NCBI RefSeq assembly: GCF_000023065.1 | Contig: NC_012691.1 | Coordinates: forward strand, 846,001 to 910,000 | DNA: 64,000 nucleotides | Source of the DNA: Tolumonas auensis DSM 9187 | GTDB taxonomy: Bacteria > Pseudomonadota > Gammaproteobacteria > Enterobacterales > Aeromonadaceae | Direction: 5' to 3' | Shown: one piece after another, positions 28,824 to 37,773 of the stretch | How positions within the stretch are numbered: the stretch's first letter is position 1 | Layout: each line of letters opens with the position of its first letter | Program-made: the position numbers and the translations under genes | Notes under the pieces: model-generated | The model's database searches: none | Told to the model about the DNA's origin: nothing | Seen by the model: only the letters and a program-made list of their open reading frames with translations

Positions 28824-29861
28824 ATGTCGTGGAATAAATTCGGAATTGTTGTATTGATGCTGACGGCTTTGCTGGGTTGTGAAAAGCAGACAGCTGAACG
28901 GCCAATGCTGGAAATTCATGGCCGCACGATGGGCACGTTTTATGATGTCAAAGTCGTCGGTGATTTTCCCGGCGGGCAGCAGGCACTGCAAACGCAGGTG
29001 GATAGTCTGCTCAAACATTACAACGATGAAATTTCCACCTATGATCCTGATTCTGCATTATCGAAGTTTAATCAGCAGCAATCCACGCAACCGTTTCCTG
29101 TCTCACAGGATATGGCCGACATTGTCATCAGTGCCGTGCGGGTCGGACAACGGACGCAGGGTGTACTGGATGTAACGGTCGGACCGCTGGTGAATCTGTG
29201 GGGGTTCGGGCCGGATAAGCGCCCGATCAAAACGCCGTCAGATGAACAGATTGTGGCTGCACGCGCCCGGGTTGGTATTGAACGCCTGCATGTTGAAGTC
29301 AGTGCGGAGCATGCCACTTTACGTAAAGATGTTCCTGATCTGTATGTCGATCTTTCCACGGTAGGCGAGGGCCTTGGTGCCGATAAAGTGGCGGAATTTC
29401 TTGAAGCGAATGGTGTACATCATTATCTGGTCGAAATAGCGGGCGCTTCACGCAGCCGGGGCGTCAATGCCAAAGGTGAACCCTGGAAACTGGCGATCCA
29501 GAAGCCAACCGATGAGCTTGAAGATATTCAGGCGGTTATTGTGCCGGATGGCCGTGCGGTCAGCACTTCCGGTAGTTACCGTAATTATTTCGAACTGGAT
29601 GGAAAGCGTTATTCGCATATTATCGATCCGGTAACCGGTAAACCGATCACGCATAAGCTGGTGTCAGTAACCGTGATCACTTCCACTGCGCTTGAAGCTG
29701 ACGGGCTGGATACCGCTCTGATGGTGATGGGGCCTGAAAAAGCGCTGGATTTTGCCAGAGAGCACAATCTGGCGGTCTATCTGGTGAGTAAAACGGACAA
29801 AGGCTTTAAAGCGGAATATTCGGCTGCTTTTGAACCCTACCTGATAAGATCAGGTTCCTGA
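28824..29861 (+). CDS. apbE: FAD:protein FMN transferase
   Basis: 345 residues; signal peptide with lipobox LLGC (Cys19-20) makes it a lipoprotein facing the periplasm. ApbE features: GRTMGTFYDVKVVG, DLSTVGEGLGADKVAEFLE, VSTSGSYRNYFELDGKRYSHI and the Mg-binding LEADGLDTALMVMG. It attaches FMN to Ser/Thr of target proteins such as NqrB, NqrC and RnfG; the Rnf/Nqr genes are not in this window. A GGAGAGG site precedes the ATG. Confidence 0.94.
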   Translation: MSWNKFGIVVLMLTALLGCEKQTAERPMLEIHGRTMGTFYDVKVVGDFPGGQQALQTQVDSLLKHYNDEISTYDPDSALSKFNQQQSTQPFPVSQDMADIVISAVRVGQRTQGVLDVTVGPLVNLWGFGPDKRPIKTPSDEQIVAARARVGIERLHVEVSAEHATLRKDVPDLYVDLSTVGEGLGADKVAEFLEANGVHHYLVEIAGASRSRGVNAKGEPWKLAIQKPTDELEDIQAVIVPDGRAVSTSGSYRNYFELDGKRYSHIIDPVTGKPITHKLVSVTVITSTALEADGLDTALMVMGPEKALDFAREHNLAVYLVSKTDKGFKAEYSAAFEPYLIRSGS

Positions 29862-29943
29862 TTTTTATTAGCCTTGTGGTGCTGGTCAAAATTTTATCGC
29901 CTGACAGATGAATTTTGCTGTTGTCAGGTGGTTATCTCCCTAG

Positions 29944-29981
29944 GATTGTTACCCTGATATTTTATGTTATGGGTAACAATC
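29944..29981. promoter_or_regulatory. Inverted repeat abutting the ydhF start codon
   Basis: GATTGTTACCC (29944-29954) and GGGTAACAATC (29971-29981) are perfect 11-bp arms with a 16-bp spacer; the right arm ends one base before the ATG at 29982. As DNA it could be an operator; as RNA it would fold over the translation start. No separate Shine-Dalgarno is seen. Confidence 0.5.
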
Positions 29982-30890
29982 ATGATTTCACGTGTAGACG
30001 CGGCACCCGGTGGTTTTCAGTTATCAGAGTTTATTCAGGGATACTGGCGATTAGCTGAATGGAATATGTCAGCTGCGCAGCGGTTAGATTTTCTGAAACA
30101 ACACCTCGAACTCGGTATCACCTCCGTTGACCATGCAGATATTTATGGCAATTACAGCTGTGAACAGCTGTTTGGTGAAGCACTGGCACTGGAACCCTCT
30201 CTGCGTCAGCAGCTGGAAATCGTGACTAAATGCGATATCAAGCTGTTATCCGCTAAATATCCGCAACGTACCGTTAAACACTATGACACCTCTGCCGCAC
30301 ATATCTTTGCATCGGTTGAAACGTCATTAAAAAATCTGAACACGGATTATCTTGATCTGCTGCTGATCCATCGTCCTGATCCGCTGATGAATGCGGATGA
30401 AGTGGCAGAAACGTTTGTTCAGCTGAAAGCGAGTGGCAAAGTGCGTCATTTCGGGGTGTCTAATTTCACGCCTTATCAGTTTGATCTGCTGCAATCCCGT
30501 CTGGGTTTTTCACTGGTAACGAATCAGGTTGAAGTGAATCCGGTCAATATGTTTGCCCTGGATGATGGCACGTTAGATCAAATGCAGATGAAACGTATCC
30601 GTCCGATGATCTGGTCTGCACTGGGTGGCGGCTCTGTTTTTACCGCTCAGACAGAACAGGCAAATCGTCTGCGCACCGTCTTAAGTAACATCAGCGAAGA
30701 GCTGGGTGGGGCAGGTCTTGATCAGGTGATTTATGCCTGGTTGTTAAAACTGCCATCTCAGCCATTGCCAATCATTGGTTCCGGTAATATCGCACGGGTC
30801 CGTGCTGCGGTAGCAGCCAAAGAACTCTCCCTGACGCGTGAACAGTGGTTCCAGATCTGGGAAGCGTCAAAAGGTCACGAAGTCGCATAA
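29982..30890 (+). CDS. ydhF: Aldo/keto reductase YdhF
   Basis: 302 residues from ATG 29982 (E. coli YdhF about 298). AKR fold: catalytic Asp/Tyr in DHADIYGNYSCEQLFGEAL, Lys in IVTKCDIKLL, His in LLIHRPDP, and the NADP-binding end LPIIGSGNIARVRAAV. VRHFGVSNFTPYQFDLLQSR is typical of the YdhF group. It presumably reduces carbonyls with NADPH in the cytosol; substrate unknown. dinB lies 69 bp downstream with its own LexA-controlled promoter. Confidence 0.88.
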   Translation: MISRVDAAPGGFQLSEFIQGYWRLAEWNMSAAQRLDFLKQHLELGITSVDHADIYGNYSCEQLFGEALALEPSLRQQLEIVTKCDIKLLSAKYPQRTVKHYDTSAAHIFASVETSLKNLNTDYLDLLLIHRPDPLMNADEVAETFVQLKASGKVRHFGVSNFTPYQFDLLQSRLGFSLVTNQVEVNPVNMFALDDGTLDQMQMKRIRPMIWSALGGGSVFTAQTEQANRLRTVLSNISEELGGAGLDQVIYAWLLKLPSQPLPIIGSGNIARVRAAVAAKELSLTREQWFQIWEASKGHEVA

Positions 30891-30899
30891 TTTCCTGAC

Positions 30900-30954
30900 T
30901 TGCAGGAAATCTGAAGGCGGGATAAACTTATAAATACTGTGTATTTGTACAGTA
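30900..30954 (+). promoter_or_regulatory. dinB promoter with LexA box
   Basis: LexA box TACTGT-GTATTTGT-ACAGTA (30935-30954) matches the CTGT-N8-ACAG consensus with perfect outer arms. A promoter TTGCAG (30900-30905), 17-bp spacer, TAAACT (30923-30928) lies just upstream; TATAAA (30929-30934) is an alternative -10. The box would cover the start site and ends 5 bp before the dinB ATG. Confidence 0.85.
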
Positions 30955-30959
30955 TTTAT

Positions 30960-32015
30960 ATGAGAAAAATTATCCATGTCGACATGGACTGCTTTTTTGC
31001 GGCTGTGGAGATGCGTGACAATCCGGCGCTGGTGTCTCTGCCGCTGGCTATTGGCGGCTCAGCAGAACGCCGCGGCGTAATCGCTACCTGTAATTATGTT
31101 GCCCGTCGTTATGGTGTTCGTTCTGCCATGGCGACGGCATATGCCCTGCGGCTGTGTCCGCGCCTGGTGCTGCTGCCCGGGCGGATGGCGTTATATAGTG
31201 AAGTTTCACGTCAGGTGATGCGGATCTTCGCCCGCTATAGTCAAATCATCGAACAGGTTTCTATTGATGAAGCCTATCTGGATGTTTCCGACAGTACCCT
31301 GTTTCAGGGGAGTGCAACCCGTATTGCAGAAGCAATCCGTGCCGACATTCGTCAGGAACTGCAACTGACGGCCTCGGCGGGTGTGGCGCCGAATAAATTT
31401 CTCGCCAAAATTGCTTCTGAACAGAATAAACCGGACGGTCTGTTTGTCTTGTCACCGGCAGGTGTGCCGCCGTTTGTCCGGCAACTGGCGTTATCAAAAA
31501 TTCCCGGTATTGGTGGTAAAACCGCGGAGCGGCTGGTACAGCTGGGGTTACATACCTGCGCAGACGTACAGCAATTCCCACGCCGGCAATTATTATATCT
31601 GTTGGGTAAAACCGGGCTGATGTTGCTGGAACGGGCTTATGGTATTGATGAGCGACCGTTACAGACTTCACGGGAACGTAAATCCGTGGGTGTCGAAACT
31701 ACGTTTCCAATCGATATTGTGCAGGAAGAGCAGGGGCATGCGATGTTGCCTGAACTGCTGGCTGAGCTGTCAAAACGGCTGCAACGCCGGGAATGGCAGG
31801 GCCAGATTGCCCGGCAGGGGGTGAAAATCAAATTCTCTGATTTCCATCAGACGACAGTCGAACGCTCGGTAAACCGTTTTTCTCCACAGCTATATGATGA
31901 ACTGCTGCATGAGGCCTGGTTACGTGGTGGTGGTAAGCCTGTGCGGCTGGTGGGGATCAGTATTGGTCTGCCGGAAGCTGCGAATGTATTGCAGCTTCCG
32001 TTAGATTTACAGTAA
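30960..32015 (+). CDS. dinB: DNA polymerase IV
   Basis: Y-family translesion polymerase, 351 residues from ATG 30960 (MRKIIHVDMDCFFAAVE). Catalytic acidic residues lie in HVDMDCFFAAVEMRDNP and EQVSIDEAYLDVSD; the helix-hairpin-helix region is LSKIPGIGGKTAERLVQLG; the little-finger domain includes RKSVGVETTF. It copies past lesions as part of the SOS response, consistent with the LexA box at 30935-30954. No Shine-Dalgarno is visible in the short leader. It is convergent with pepD. Confidence 0.96.
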   Translation: MRKIIHVDMDCFFAAVEMRDNPALVSLPLAIGGSAERRGVIATCNYVARRYGVRSAMATAYALRLCPRLVLLPGRMALYSEVSRQVMRIFARYSQIIEQVSIDEAYLDVSDSTLFQGSATRIAEAIRADIRQELQLTASAGVAPNKFLAKIASEQNKPDGLFVLSPAGVPPFVRQLALSKIPGIGGKTAERLVQLGLHTCADVQQFPRRQLLYLLGKTGLMLLERAYGIDERPLQTSRERKSVGVETTFPIDIVQEEQGHAMLPELLAELSKRLQRREWQGQIARQGVKIKFSDFHQTTVERSVNRFSPQLYDELLHEAWLRGGGKPVRLVGISIGLPEAANVLQLPLDLQ

Positions 32016-32041
32016 ATATTACCGGGTAACTAGCTGCTCGT

Positions 32042-33502
32042 TCAGGATTGCTTTTCCGGGATCGCCGCCAGCATCGCGACCAGCAATTGCCAGAAACGCG
32101 CTACCGCAGGAATGTGTACCCGCTCATCCGGCGAATGTGCGCCCTGAATGGTCGGGCCAAAGGAGACCATGTCCCAGTGTGGATATTGTGCCTTGAACAG
32201 ACCGCACTCCAGCCCGGCATGGATCACCATCAGTTTCGGTAATTCGCCAAACAATTCTTCATGTTTCTGACGCAACAAAGCCAGGGCCGGAGACGTTGGA
32301 TCCGGTGCCCAGCCCGGGTAAGCGCCATCGAACTGACAATCTGCTCCCGCCAGCGTACATAACGAAGCGGTCATCTGCTGCACATAATGACGACCTTCGT
32401 CATTCAGTGAACGGATCAGGCACTGGATATAAACACCCTCTTCCGTAGTCTGGATCACACCAAGGTTGGTTGACGTTTCCACCACACCTTCAATGGCATG
32501 GCTCATGCGGATCACGCCATTCGGGCAGGCCAGCAACATCTGCAGCAGACGTTGCTGATCTGGCTGACTGAAGCACGCCTGAGGCAATTCCGTCGGCAGA
32601 ATTTCGATCTGCAGGTTGCTATCCACCTCTTTCAGTTCAGCTTGTAATACGGCAGCTCGTTCAGCCACTAACTGCTGAACAGCGTGAAGACGGGCCGGTT
32701 CGACCAGAATCACGGCTTCCGCTTCACGCGGGATGGCGTTACGCAGTGTGCCACCGGCAATACTTGCCAGACGGATATTTTCTGTCTGCAGATCCAGCAA
32801 TAAACGGCTCAGCAGCTTGTTGGCATTACCGCGATCCTGATGAATATTGACACCGGAATGACCGCCACGCAGCCCTCTGACCTGTAAACGGAAGGCCTGC
32901 AGATTGGCCGGTGTCGTTTCATGCGTGAAATGGAATCGAATATTGGCATCCACACCACCGGCACAGCCCATATAGGCTTCGGCATCCTGTTCGGAATCGG
33001 TATTCAGCAGAATTTCACCATCCAGCCAGCCGGCCTGTAAACCGAAAGCGCCACCCATACCGGCTTCTTCATCAACGGTCAGCAGAACTTCCAGCGGACC
33101 ATGCTGTACCGTGTTATCAGCAAGAGCAGCCAGACAAGCGGCCGCGCCGATACCGTTATCAGCACCCAGTGTCGTACCGCGTGCGCGTACCCATTCGCCG
33201 TCGACGTATGCCTGAATCGGATCGCGGGTGAAATCATGTTTGGTATCGGCATTGGCCTGCGGCACCATATCGATATGCGCCTGCAGGATCACTCCTTTAC
33301 GGTTTTCAAATCCGGGGGTTGCCGGTTTTTTCAGGATCAGGTTACCAACTGGATCAACCTTAATCATGATACCTTGCGCCGTTGCCCAATTCTGAATCCA
33401 TTGACTCAGCGCAGCTTCATGTTTTGATGGACGCGGGATCTGACAGAACTTATCGAAAAAGAACCACAAATGCGAAGGTGAGAGTCGCAGTAATTCACTC
33501 AT
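32042..33502 (-). CDS. pepD: Aminoacyl-histidine dipeptidase
   Basis: Cytosolic Zn peptidase (M20C), 486 residues (E. coli 485), hydrolysing Xaa-His and other dipeptides. Metal-ligand and catalytic motifs: VILQAHIDMVPQ, TTLGADNGIGAAA, LLTVDEEAGMGGAFGL, LLNTDSEQDAEAYMGCAGG and the C-terminal PDERVHIPAVARFW; HAGLECGLF holds the last metal region. A GGAGAAATG site precedes the ATG. In E. coli pepD also lies next to gpt; here gpt is about 2.4 kb away. Confidence 0.96.
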   Translation of the reverse strand: MSELLRLSPSHLWFFFDKFCQIPRPSKHEAALSQWIQNWATAQGIMIKVDPVGNLILKKPATPGFENRKGVILQAHIDMVPQANADTKHDFTRDPIQAYVDGEWVRARGTTLGADNGIGAAACLAALADNTVQHGPLEVLLTVDEEAGMGGAFGLQAGWLDGEILLNTDSEQDAEAYMGCAGGVDANIRFHFTHETTPANLQAFRLQVRGLRGGHSGVNIHQDRGNANKLLSRLLLDLQTENIRLASIAGGTLRNAIPREAEAVILVEPARLHAVQQLVAERAAVLQAELKEVDSNLQIEILPTELPQACFSQPDQQRLLQMLLACPNGVIRMSHAIEGVVETSTNLGVIQTTEEGVYIQCLIRSLNDEGRHYVQQMTASLCTLAGADCQFDGAYPGWAPDPTSPALALLRQKHEELFGELPKLMVIHAGLECGLFKAQYPHWDMVSFGPTIQGAHSPDERVHIPAVARFWQLLVAMLAAIPEKQS

Positions 33503-33577
33503 GAAGCATTTCTCCTGCTATAGCAACAAAAGACGCGGCAAAAGGTTGCAGCGCAGATTTAATTCAGAATTAAAAAA

Positions 33578-33868
33578 TCAGACGGGACGACGGAACAGCT
33601 GCAAGCCGATAAACAGGATCACCCCTGTGACCAGTGAGCTGGCACTAAACAGATACATTACATAATAGGCATGCTGCATCGGGTCTGCAGTTTCAGGTAA
33701 CAAATGAATAATGCCCCGGTTAATCAGCTGGTTGATTGCCAGTGCCGCCAATGACCAACCCGCAATCCAGATGATCTTTTGTTTTTGCGAACGGTGCGGC
33801 TGGTTATACATCAGCCCTACCCAGAAGCAGAACCAGACCGTAATAAAAATATATGAAAACAGCGCCAT
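33578..33868 (-). CDS. Small three-span membrane protein
   Basis: 96 residues from ATG 33868, after AGGT with 7-nt spacing; the frame stays open to 34006, but those extra 46 residues lack hydrophobic character and a ribosome site. Three hydrophobic segments are visible: FSYIFITVWFCFWVGLM, IIWIAGWSLAALAINQL and YYVMYLFSASSLVTGVILF. I do not recognise a family. It is divergent from the 5'-nucleotidase gene and downstream of pepD's start region on the same strand as pepD (75-bp gap). Confidence 0.6.
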   Translation of the reverse strand: MALFSYIFITVWFCFWVGLMYNQPHRSQKQKIIWIAGWSLAALAINQLINRGIIHLLPETADPMQHAYYVMYLFSASSLVTGVILFIGLQLFRRPV

Positions 33869-33995
33869 GGGTGTGACCTTGTTCTTTACTGAAAACGTTG
33901 CAGATGATGCCATGAAAGCCGACATGGCAGAAGTCGCATCAGCGATCCAAAGAGGAAAATGCTGCGTACAAAGCCTGATGTCGACGGATATCAGC

Positions 33996-34024
33996 TTGTC
34001 ATTCATCAGTCATTATATTGTCAT
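33996..34024 (+). promoter_or_regulatory. Pho-box-like triple direct repeat
   Basis: Three 7-mers TTGTCAT (33996-34002), CAGTCAT (34007-34013) and TTGTCAT (34018-34024) are spaced by exactly 4 nt, an 11-bp period like the PhoB box CTGTCAT-N4-CTGTMAY. Each adjacent pair matches the 18-bp consensus at about 14 positions. TTTAAC (34026-34031) could be a -10 for the first pair. It precedes a 5'-nucleotidase gene, a plausible PhoB target. Confidence 0.45.
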
Positions 34025-34131
34025 CTTTAACGGGCAGCGTGAAACAGGATAAGAGTTTGTCATTGCCCGACAGGATGAAGAGGGTGTATAACCAGACACC
34101 CTGTAACATTCAGTGTCGTTACGGAGCCTGC

Positions 34132-35862
34132 ATGTCTGCATTATTAGGGCGCTTCTATCTGGCGCATATCAACGATACTCACTCTCATTTTGATGAAACC
34201 ACACTACCGCTGCGGCTGGCATTACCTGACGGTCATACGGATATTCGTCTGCATTGTGGTGGTTTTCCGCGTTTAGCCGGTTTTATCAAACATGCCCGGC
34301 AGCGGGCAATCATCGAACAAATGCCATTTCTGTTACTGGATGCCGGTGACAGCTTTCAGGGCACACTCTATTTTTCCTGCTTCAAAGGGCAGGCGAATGC
34401 GGCCTTACTGAATCAGCTGGGTGTGGATGCCATGGTAGTCGGCAATCATGAACTGGATACCGGTAATACCCCGCTGGCTAATTTCCTGCGTCAGATCCGC
34501 TTTCCGTTGCTAGCTGCGAACTGGGATCTTGCCGGTGAAGCAGAAGATAAACCGACCCGCATGCAGAATCATCCGCTGATGGTGAGCTGGCAGAATCCGG
34601 CGCATCCCAAACCTTACATTGTGAAATGGATGAATGATGTTCCGGTCGCCGTCTTCGGACTGGTGCTGGAAAATATGGCTGACATTGCCGCCCCGGATGG
34701 CGATTCCCGGTTTCTGCCTGTGGTGGAAACGGCCAAATCAGTCATTGCACAGATCCATGCCGCCGGTATCGAACATATTATTCTGCTCAGCCATCTGGGT
34801 TACACACGGGACTGTCAGCTGGCGCAGGAAGTCGACGGGATTTCGCTGATTGTCGGCGGACACACGCACACCCTGCAGGGGGATTTTAGTGCTGTCGGCC
34901 TGGCGGATGAACATCCCTACGGCGAACGCTGCAACCAGACGCTGGTACTCCAGGCGGGCTACAACTCACTGATGGTCGGGCTGGCGAATATCGCACTCTT
35001 GTCCGGAGGCCAAATGCGGATCGAAGAGGGAGGTAACGTCCTGCTCACCAGTGACGATGCCAAACTGCAATCACAGCATGGTGAACCTCTGTTTCCGTTA
35101 CAACAGCGCACAATCCGTCGTTTTCTGCGTCAGCAACCGCAGATTACGATGATTCAGCAGGATGCGGCCATGGAACGTATCATTGCCCGTAACTACCGTT
35201 CCAAACTGCACCGCTATGCCAGTGATCAGGTGGTGTCGTTACCCCGGGGTTTGCGTCATGTGCGTATACCGGATGAACGGGGCGGCAGTCAGGTCGCACC
35301 ATTAGTTGCCGAAGCCATGCTGTTTCAGGCCCGGGAGATGGGCGTCGGGGTGGATGTTGCCATTTTTAATGCCGGCGGTGCCCGCATTTCACTGCCACCC
35401 GGGCCGGTCAGCGCTGCCGAACTGGCTGGCCGTCTGCTACCGTTTGCCAGCACGATCAGTCATTTTGATGTGCGTGGCGGACAATTACGGCAAGCATTAG
35501 AAGGCGCGATCGTCAATGCGCTGGAACTGGGCGGCAGCGGCAGTTTTCCTTATCCGGCCGATCTGCGTTACAGCTATCAAGCCAGTGCGCCGCGGGGGCA
35601 ACGCATACAGCAACTGCATGTCAAAGATCGCCATGGCCGCTGGCAGCTGTTTGATGAACAGCGCGATTATCGGCTGATCACCACCAGTTATACCGCCATG
35701 GGCAAAGAGGGTTATCACGCCTTACTGGAACAACGTTCAGAGCCGGAGCTGCTGGGACTGATCATTTCAGACGCATTTATTAATTATGCCCGCTCCCGCG
35801 GTATTCTGACGCCGCCGGCTGAAATTCTGTATCAGCTCAATCTTGCGCGGCTGGTCAGTTAA
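34132..35862 (+). CDS. 5'-nucleotidase/cyclic phosphodiesterase family protein (no signal peptide)
   Basis: 576 residues from ATG 34132, 6 nt after GGAG. N-terminal calcineurin-like metallophosphatase domain: HINDTHSHFD (D15, H17), LLDAGDSFQGT, VVGNHELDTG, ILLSHLGYTRD and LIVGGHTHT. C-terminal nucleotidase domain: NAGGARISLPPG, FASTISHFDVRGGQLRQALE and SYTAMGKEGYHALL. This is the UshA/YfkN architecture, but the N-terminus has no signal peptide in either possible start, so it seems cytosolic, unlike UshA. It probably hydrolyses nucleotides or related phosphate esters. A Pho-box-like array lies about 110 bp upstream. Confidence 0.85.
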   Translation: MSALLGRFYLAHINDTHSHFDETTLPLRLALPDGHTDIRLHCGGFPRLAGFIKHARQRAIIEQMPFLLLDAGDSFQGTLYFSCFKGQANAALLNQLGVDAMVVGNHELDTGNTPLANFLRQIRFPLLAANWDLAGEAEDKPTRMQNHPLMVSWQNPAHPKPYIVKWMNDVPVAVFGLVLENMADIAAPDGDSRFLPVVETAKSVIAQIHAAGIEHIILLSHLGYTRDCQLAQEVDGISLIVGGHTHTLQGDFSAVGLADEHPYGERCNQTLVLQAGYNSLMVGLANIALLSGGQMRIEEGGNVLLTSDDAKLQSQHGEPLFPLQQRTIRRFLRQQPQITMIQQDAAMERIIARNYRSKLHRYASDQVVSLPRGLRHVRIPDERGGSQVAPLVAEAMLFQAREMGVGVDVAIFNAGGARISLPPGPVSAAELAGRLLPFASTISHFDVRGGQLRQALEGAIVNALELGGSGSFPYPADLRYSYQASAPRGQRIQQLHVKDRHGRWQLFDEQRDYRLITTSYTAMGKEGYHALLEQRSEPELLGLIISDAFINYARSRGILTPPAEILYQLNLARLVS

Positions 35863-35898
35863 CGTTAGCTCTGGTAAGCTAACGAGTTAACCGTTTTT
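35858..35898 (+). terminator. Terminator after the nucleotidase gene
   Basis: GTTAACGTTAGCT (35858-35870) pairs with AGCTAAC-GA-GTTAAC (35877-35891) around a 6-nt loop with a 2-nt bulge, then CGTTTTTAC. The stem includes the stop codon. Confidence 0.6.
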
Positions 35899-35918
35899 AC
35901 ATCCCGATAGGTTAGTTT

Positions 35919-36383
35919 ATGAGCAGAAAGTTTTATGTTTCGTGGGAAAATCTGCATCGTGAAGCGCGTCGTTTGTCTCGTCGCCAGCTTCCTGCAAGCC
36001 AATGGAAAGGCATTTTAGCGGTTAGTCGTGGCGGTCTGGTACCAGCTGCAATCATGGCGCGTGAACTGGGTATCCGTTTTGTTGATACTATCTGCATTTC
36101 CAGCTACGAACATGATAATCAGGGTGACCTGAACGTTTTGAAACGCATTGACGGGGATGGTGAAGGCTTTCTGATCGTTGATGATTTGGTTGATAGCGGC
36201 AACACAGCGCGCTTGTTACGCGAAATGTACCCAAAAGCAAAATTGGTCACTGTATTTGCCAAGCCGAAAGGTGAACATCTGGTTGATGACTTCGAAGTAG
36301 CTATCCCTCAGGATACCTGGATCGAGCAACCATGGGATATGGTTCACTGCTTCGTGCCGCCAATCTGTGAAGAAAATCAGTAA
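35919..36383 (+). CDS. gpt: Xanthine(-guanine) phosphoribosyltransferase
   Basis: Type I phosphoribosyltransferase of purine salvage, 154 residues (E. coli Gpt 152). The PRPP loop is [20 protein letters not shown], the N-terminal [22 protein letters not shown] and [21 protein letters not shown] match the enteric family, and the C-terminal [10 protein letters not shown] is typical. It converts xanthine and guanine with PRPP to nucleotides at the membrane face. It is followed by a terminator and frsA, the same order as in E. coli. Confidence 0.96.
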   Translation: MSRKFYVSWENLHREARRLSRRQLPASQWKGILAVSRGGLVPAAIMARELGIRFVDTICISSYEHDNQGDLNVLKRIDGDGEGFLIVDDLVDSGNTARLLREMYPKAKLVTVFAKPKGEHLVDDFEVAIPQDTWIEQPWDMVHCFVPPICEENQ

Positions 36384-36389
36384 ATAAGC

Positions 36390-36419
36390 AAGGCTCCCAT
36401 CATGGAGCCTTTCTTTTTT
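36390..36419 (+). terminator. Terminator after gpt
   Basis: 8-bp stem AAGGCTCC (36390-36397) / GGAGCCTT (36404-36411), 6-nt loop, then TCTTTTTT. Confidence 0.9.
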
Positions 36420-36464
36420 CCGCAGCAAGGTGCATAAATACAAAAAACCGCATGCGGAGTGGAT

Positions 36465-37739
36465 ATGTCTGCACCATCCGAAAAAAATTTAAGCGAAACC
36501 TTATTTAATAAAGTTCAGCCACATAAAATTCGTGAAACTTCAACAATCTCCAACTCCGGAGCACCGTTCCCTTGTGAACCGCAGGAACAATACCTGATTG
36601 ATGGTTTATGCACTGCCTCATGGTTCCGGATTTTACGCCGCGCTTTCTGGATCTGGCAGGGGGCCAACCCCATCGAAGTGGAAGAGATTCTGGCGCGCAT
36701 CGCTACCAGCGATGGTGAACGCTCCAATCCCCGGCAACTGGATACTGTGCAGGGATTTGTACCGGGTAACTGGAGTTATGAATGGAGCCAGCTAGCCGGG
36801 GAACACAATCGTAAAGCCAAAGAGGCTGAAGAGGCGGGCCAGCAACGCACCGCCCGTAAAGAGTATTTTCTGGCAGCCCGGTATTATTCGATTGCCAGTT
36901 ATCCTTTTTTGAAAGGGGATGAACTGGCCGAGCAGGCACAGGTTCAGGCAAACCTTGCGTACCGTGACGGAGGCCGTTTTTTACCGGTGCCACTGAAAGA
37001 GCTGAGAGTGCCTTTCCGTGGCAAAGAGATCAAAGGCTATCTTCACTTACCTAATGATGATCATCCTGTGCCGCTGGTGATGGTGACCGGCGCGATAGAC
37101 AGCTCACAGCTCGATTTTATTCGTTTGTTCGAAAAAGTTTTAGCACCGCTGGGCATTGGTATGCTGTCACTGGATCTGCCCGGTTGTGGCTATTCCAGTC
37201 ACTGGCCGCTGGTGCAGGACTCCAGTCGTTTGCATCAGGCGGTACTGCAATATCTGAAAGATGTGCCGTGGGTCGATGATCAACGTATCGGCATGATCGG
37301 TTTCCGCCTTGGCGGCAACGTGGCGGTGCGGCTTTCTTATCTGGAACAACTGCGTTTAAAAGCCGTGGTCTGTATCGGACCGGGTATGCACAACTATTTC
37401 ACCGATCCGACGCAGTTCGCCTTATCGCCGCCGATGATGCGTGCTTGCCTGGCCAATCGTCTGAACATGGATGCCGCCGACTGGGATGGCCTGCAAAAGA
37501 GCTGTCAGGTGTTTTCACTGAAACGGCAGGGGCTGGCCGGGGTGAGCAAAACCCGTGTGCCAATCCTCAGTATTGGCCATCGCCGGGACTTTATTTGTCC
37601 GGAGTCTGATATCCGGATGCTGGCTTCTTCCAGTCTGAACGGAAAAGCGGTGGTGCTGGATAAAGAACCGGTCAAAGAGCAGATGAACCGCATGTTAAGC
37701 GAGATCGGCGAGTGGTTGCGTTTGCATTTTAATCTCTGA
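36465..37739 (+). CDS. frsA: Esterase FrsA (fermentation/respiration switch protein)
   Basis: 424 residues from ATG 36465, 5 nt after GGAG (E. coli FrsA 414). Alpha/beta-hydrolase: the N-terminal part LCTASWFRILRRAFWIWQGA and the domain with VPLVMVTGAIDSSQLDF, LDLPGCGYSS and IGMIGFRLGGNVAVRLSYLE. The nucleophile-elbow position reads G-F-R-L-G-G rather than G-x-S-x-G, so the usual serine is missing, as reported for FrsA. It was described as binding EIIA-Glc and as cofactor-independent decarboxylase-like, both debated. It sits after gpt as in E. coli. Confidence 0.92.
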   Translation: MSAPSEKNLSETLFNKVQPHKIRETSTISNSGAPFPCEPQEQYLIDGLCTASWFRILRRAFWIWQGANPIEVEEILARIATSDGERSNPRQLDTVQGFVPGNWSYEWSQLAGEHNRKAKEAEEAGQQRTARKEYFLAARYYSIASYPFLKGDELAEQAQVQANLAYRDGGRFLPVPLKELRVPFRGKEIKGYLHLPNDDHPVPLVMVTGAIDSSQLDFIRLFEKVLAPLGIGMLSLDLPGCGYSSHWPLVQDSSRLHQAVLQYLKDVPWVDDQRIGMIGFRLGGNVAVRLSYLEQLRLKAVVCIGPGMHNYFTDPTQFALSPPMMRACLANRLNMDAADWDGLQKSCQVFSLKRQGLAGVSKTRVPILSIGHRRDFICPESDIRMLASSSLNGKAVVLDKEPVKEQMNRMLSEIGEWLRLHFNL

Positions 37740-37773
37740 TTGACTGATCGCATAAAATTGCTGCGAAATTCCG

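Noticed and set aside
33869..34006. N-terminal extension of the small membrane protein
   Set aside because: The frame stays open to 34006, but the ribosome site and first hydrophobic segment support the start at 33868.
34057..34063. Fourth TTGTCAT near the nucleotidase gene
   Set aside because: Its distance from the triple repeat does not fit the 11-bp period, so it is probably not part of the Pho-box-like array.
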